A DNA stretch of 7,637 nt, from the NCBI GenBank assembly GCA_900556555.1, contig USPF01000074.1, forward strand, positions 1 to 7,637, given 5' to 3'. This DNA comes from an uncultured Blautia sp. Lineage in GTDB: Bacteria > Bacillota > Clostridia > Lachnospirales > Lachnospiraceae. The translations under genes were made by a program, and so were the position numbers. The notes under the pieces were generated by a model. That model was given only the letters and a program-made list of their open reading frames with translations. It searched no databases and was not told the DNA's origin. Shown in pieces: positions 4,922-7,637 of the stretch. Position 1 is the first letter of the stretch. Each line of letters starts with the position of its first letter.

Positions 4922-7048
4922 TTATGCGACTTCTGTCCCTGCTATTTCCGCCAAGGCTCCGCTTTCTAATTTCAACAGGTAGCGGTCAAGCCATTTCTGC
5001 ATGTTCCCAGCATCCGTCTTCCCGTCTTTTTCCCCATACCATTGTAATATTTTATTGCTCTTTGCACTGATCTCCACTGTAATATATGGGATTTTTGGTT
5101 TTTCTTTGAACCTCAGCATTAAAATATAAGTTTCTCCCCGGTTGTGTTTGTCCAGATATCTGTTCCCTCCGACACAATGGTGCAAAATCCTCCCTTCCAT
5201 CACAATCTCCTCTGCAGATGTTGCCGGCCTTATGATATAGTTTTCATCCTCATAAAGATATTTCTCCCGCAGTTTCCTGTAGGATTCCCGGATGCCTGGA
5301 TACTTCATTTCTACTTCTTTTATCCTCTTACCTGCCTCCTCTTTATTGGATTCTGCGACCATACTGGCATGTGCGGCTTCCAAATCCCGTGGCTGCTGAT
5401 ACACTGTATTGTTGAGATCGTAGCCAAGGTTTATCCTCATGTGCAGATAATCGGTATAGGTGGTAGCGGTATGCCTTATCCGTGCCTCTGAACTGCTGCA
5501 TCCTGCCCCGTATTGGCAGCCTGCATATTTCTCTATACGGTTTAAGAGCTTCTGCAAGGTCATGTACCTTTTGGCAGTTTCAACCCTTTCCATGTCTAAA
5601 TCAGTTTCTGCCAGATGTTCGACCTGTTCCTTTGTCCAGGTCTCCCCCATGCCTTTTTCTATCTGCATGGCTTCCAGAAGCCTTATATCCCCATGCTTTT
5701 TTATCAGCTGTTTTACACGCTCCTTCCGTATCCCCAGGAACGCATCCAGCCTCCTTGCATGTTTATCTGCTACGATGCCCACTCTTCCCGATACCAGCTC
5801 TTGTACAACCCTTATCAGCCCCATTTTTACCAGCATCTCTAGCTGTGGTATTTCTTTGTACACGTTCAGATATTTTATTGGGTTCATCTTTTTGACCTTC
5901 TCATCGTATTCTTTCAGTGCACTGTACTGGAACATGGTGTCCTTCATCTCATCATATGTTTCCGGCATGATCGGAGCCTCATCTATGGTGATATTCTGCA
6001 TGCCATACAGGTTGCAATCATCCCAGAAATCTGTTCCTGTATAATGGTCATATTTTTGGAAATCTATCTGGGTTTTCTTCCCCGGCTCAAAATATGCCCT
6101 TGCAATCTCTACTCCAGACAACTCTTCGCAGGCATTGTACATCTCTGTTTCTTTCTCCCCGCAGACAAGCCCCAGTATCCATTTTTTCTCCACCTGCACA
6201 TACCGGAAGACCATTCCATTTTCTTTGTATCTCTGCCCCAGGAACAGATGGATTGTTTGGCTGTGCTCCCCTTTTACCTTGCCTTTGCATTTGTACCTGC
6301 CACGTGCCCCGCACAACGGGCATGTTCCATAATGTCCCTCCCTTGGTTTTTCTATCCGTCTCTGGAACATGCTCTCAAAGGATTCCCCTTCTTTCCACCT
6401 TTCATCGGTCACACCGCCACATGCACTGCAGGCTATCTGTGCCCAGCTTCCCTTGATCTTGTAATACAGATAATGCCCATTATGAAAATAAACCGCATTT
6501 GCCCTGTTCAGGATTTTTTCCTCCGGCAGTTCCTTCGTGTTCGCTATCCTGTCCTGCAGAGCCTCCTTCCGCCGCAGATGCTCCCTGTGCTTCCTCTCCC
6601 TTCTGGCAGTTATCACAATATCGTCCTCATGTTTATATATGTATTCCCACCAGCTTTCCCAGCTGTAGGCCCTGCTCTTGCAGAATTTCTTGATCCTCTC
6701 CAGGTCTTCTGTGCTCTGAAGGATATTCTTTTCTTCCCGCTGTTTCCATGTCCCATACCCCTCCTGGATTTCCCAGATCAGACGGTTTCCATCGCTGTCT
6801 TTTTTAACTTTCTCCCTTGTCCACTCTTCCCTTCCCGGATAATAGGACCCGAAATCATTCTTTGTAAGTACAACCCTCACAACCGGGACGTCTTTTGACT
6901 CCTTATCGTTTCTGTACACTTCCAGGAAAAGGTGTTCTTCGTTCCCCACCGTCTTGATTGCAGTGACTCCGATATACTTTACCTTTTTCTTCCTGCTTAT
7001 TTTCCCCAGTCCCAGGAATGGTATTTTTTCAATGGCTTTTTTCTTCAT
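4922..7048 (-). CDS. PcfJ-domain protein with internal zinc ribbon
   Basis: A 708-aa protein whose C-terminus carries the PcfJ-like domain, named after a gene of the enterococcal conjugative plasmid pCF10. The hallmark is at about 613-672: EIVMEGRILHHCVGGNRYLD, G638-E-T-YILMLRF, then IPYITVEIS and ILQWYGEKDG. In the middle lies a zinc ribbon, C207-x2-C210 and C243-x2-C246 (CSAC ... CPLC), followed by basic residues. The rest is mixed helical, with basic patches near 147-161. The conserved His-His-Cys hints at an active or metal site, but the family's reaction is unknown. Start ATG 7048 has AGGAAG upstream. It follows the AcrIIA9/PcfK-like gene by 10 bases, a pairing that recurs in mobile elements. 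No frameshift or truncation is seen. Confidence 0.88.
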   Translation of the reverse strand: MKKKAIEKIPFLGLGKISRKKKVKYIGVTAIKTVGNEEHLFLEVYRNDKESKDVPVVRVVLTKNDFGSYYPGREEWTREKVKKDSDGNRLIWEIQEGYGTWKQREEKNILQSTEDLERIKKFCKSRAYSWESWWEYIYKHEDDIVITARRERKHREHLRRKEALQDRIANTKELPEEKILNRANAVYFHNGHYLYYKIKGSWAQIACSACGGVTDERWKEGESFESMFQRRIEKPREGHYGTCPLCGARGRYKCKGKVKGEHSQTIHLFLGQRYKENGMVFRYVQVEKKWILGLVCGEKETEMYNACEELSGVEIARAYFEPGKKTQIDFQKYDHYTGTDFWDDCNLYGMQNITIDEAPIMPETYDEMKDTMFQYSALKEYDEKVKKMNPIKYLNVYKEIPQLEMLVKMGLIRVVQELVSGRVGIVADKHARRLDAFLGIRKERVKQLIKKHGDIRLLEAMQIEKGMGETWTKEQVEHLAETDLDMERVETAKRYMTLQKLLNRIEKYAGCQYGAGCSSSEARIRHTATTYTDYLHMRINLGYDLNNTVYQQPRDLEAAHASMVAESNKEEAGKRIKEVEMKYPGIRESYRKLREKYLYEDENYIIRPATSAEEIVMEGRILHHCVGGNRYLDKHNRGETYILMLRFKEKPKIPYITVEISAKSNKILQWYGEKDGKTDAGNMQKWLDRYLLKLESGALAEIAGTEVA

Positions 7049-7058
7049 CTTTGTCTTC

Positions 7059-7544
7059 CTACTTTCCCATGTAGTATTCCGTGATAATCTTCTTCGCTCT
7101 TCCCATTCCAGGGATTCCCAATGTGACTTTTCCTGCTTTTACACCAGCAGCCTTTATGATGTCCTTATCCACAGGCTGCTGATTTTTAAAGGACCAGGAT
7201 AACAGTGCGGCAATGCAGGCTTTTAAGCTCTTCCCTTTTTTCCGTACCTGCAATGCCAGCTCCTCATGCTCCATGCATTGGCCACGAAGGTATTCTACCC
7301 AGTCCTCCATGATCTCCTTTGGCTTCAGTTCTGCTGCCTCGATGTCAATTTTTCCCAGTGCCGCTGTCAGTGCATCACAAAGCACCGGTATCTCACCTTT
7401 CAGGTACATCTCCACGAAATCCTCCTGGATTCCATTTTCTCTTGCCATAACTTTTAAGCTGTCTGTGTCTCCTTCATGAAACAGGTTTTCTGCCAGTTCA
7501 TTGATTTCCTCAAAGCTGCTTAATTCTCCAAATTTCTCAAACAT
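7059..7544 (-). CDS. AcrIIA9/PcfK-like family protein (candidate Cas9 inhibitor family)
   Basis: A 161-aa soluble protein: acidic helical N-terminus (FGELSSFEEINELAENLFHEGDTDSL), a middle with DWVEYLRGQCMEHEELALQV, then VRKKGKSLKACIAALL and a conserved-looking tail VTLGIPGMGRAKKIITEYYM. From memory of the family, this matches Clostridia proteins labelled 'Cas9 inhibitor AcrIIA9 family' (PcfK-like). Members of AcrIIA9 block type II-A Cas9, but most Clostridia members are untested and the label rests on homology. The next gene encodes PcfJ, the usual companion of PcfK-like proteins, which supports the call. ATG at 7544 has AAGGA 8 bases upstream. It is the first complete gene of the operon in this window; no promoter is visible directly before it. 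Confidence 0.7.
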   Translation of the reverse strand: MFEKFGELSSFEEINELAENLFHEGDTDSLKVMARENGIQEDFVEMYLKGEIPVLCDALTAALGKIDIEAAELKPKEIMEDWVEYLRGQCMEHEELALQVRKKGKSLKACIAALLSWSFKNQQPVDKDIIKAAGVKAGKVTLGIPGMGRAKKIITEYYMGK

Positions 7545-7580
7545 ATCCTATTTCCTTTCTTTCATTTGCCTGCCTATCAA

Positions 7581-7637
7581 TTATCTATCACACACTACAT
7601 AACCTTCTCTTTTCCTCAAAATCATATTCTTCCAGTT
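7581..7637 (-). CDS. 3' end of an upstream gene, frame uncertain
   Basis: The right edge probably holds the end of a gene co-transcribed with the AcrIIA9/PcfK-like gene. One open frame ends with TAA at 7583-7581 and gives NWKNMILRKREGYVVCDR. Another ends with TGA at 7590-7588 and gives LEEYDFEEKRRLCSV. Both are too short to choose between or to assign a function. Either would leave a gap of about 35-45 bases to the next ATG. Confidence 0.3.
   Translation of the reverse strand, partial: NWKNMILRKREGYVVCDR

Noticed and set aside
6044..6898. Long plus-strand open frame opposite pcfJ (284 aa)
   Set aside because: It lies antisense to a clearly coding PcfJ gene, is rich in Phe, Pro, Leu and Cys as expected from reversed GC-rich Lys/Glu codons, and shows no motif.
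7548..7565. Five-codon open frame MKERK before the AcrIIA9/PcfK-like gene
   Set aside because: It ends before the next ATG and has no ribosome site of its own; the AAGGA inside it is more simply the ribosome site of the 7544 gene.

Overview
All recognisable genes in this window lie on the minus strand, so transcription runs from the right edge towards the left. The codon habits, strong AGGAGG-type ribosome sites and protein types (DUF1492-like regulator, PcfJ, AcrIIA9/PcfK-like protein, small zinc-ribbon protein) point to a prophage or other mobile element in a Gram-positive gut-type Clostridia host, probably Lachnospiraceae. No integrase, capsid, relaxase or replication initiator is visible, so phage versus conjugative element cannot be settled here.

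Right part (about 7637 to 2321): a compact accessory operon. In transcription order it holds the tail of an unidentified gene, an AcrIIA9/PcfK-like protein (7059-7544), a large PcfJ-domain protein (4922-7048), a three-part protein of unknown function (3711-4910), four small proteins and a DUF1492/sigma-region-4-like regulator (2321-2755). Genes are 10-18 bases apart or overlap by 4 bases, which implies one transcript and translational coupling. One small gene (3242-3504) has its well-placed start codon out of frame with its body across a run of seven A's.

Middle part (about 1994-2320): a non-coding spacer. From right to left it has a hairpin-rich element, a UUCG-loop terminator that should end the operon transcript, and a near-consensus promoter whose -35/-10 spacer is filled by a perfect GAAC-N4-GTTC palindrome, the form of a Gram-positive LexA (SOS) box.

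Left part (1-1993): an AT-rich two-gene unit, an HD-domain dGTP triphosphohydrolase (dgt) and an unrecognised 195-aa protein, followed by its own terminator and then the 5' part of a CAU-anticodon tRNA cut by the window edge. With its own promoter, its own terminator and lower GC than the operon to its right, this unit looks like an inserted cargo ('moron') cassette. The main hypothesis is an SOS-controlled dNTP-depleting module, with the small gene as its partner.
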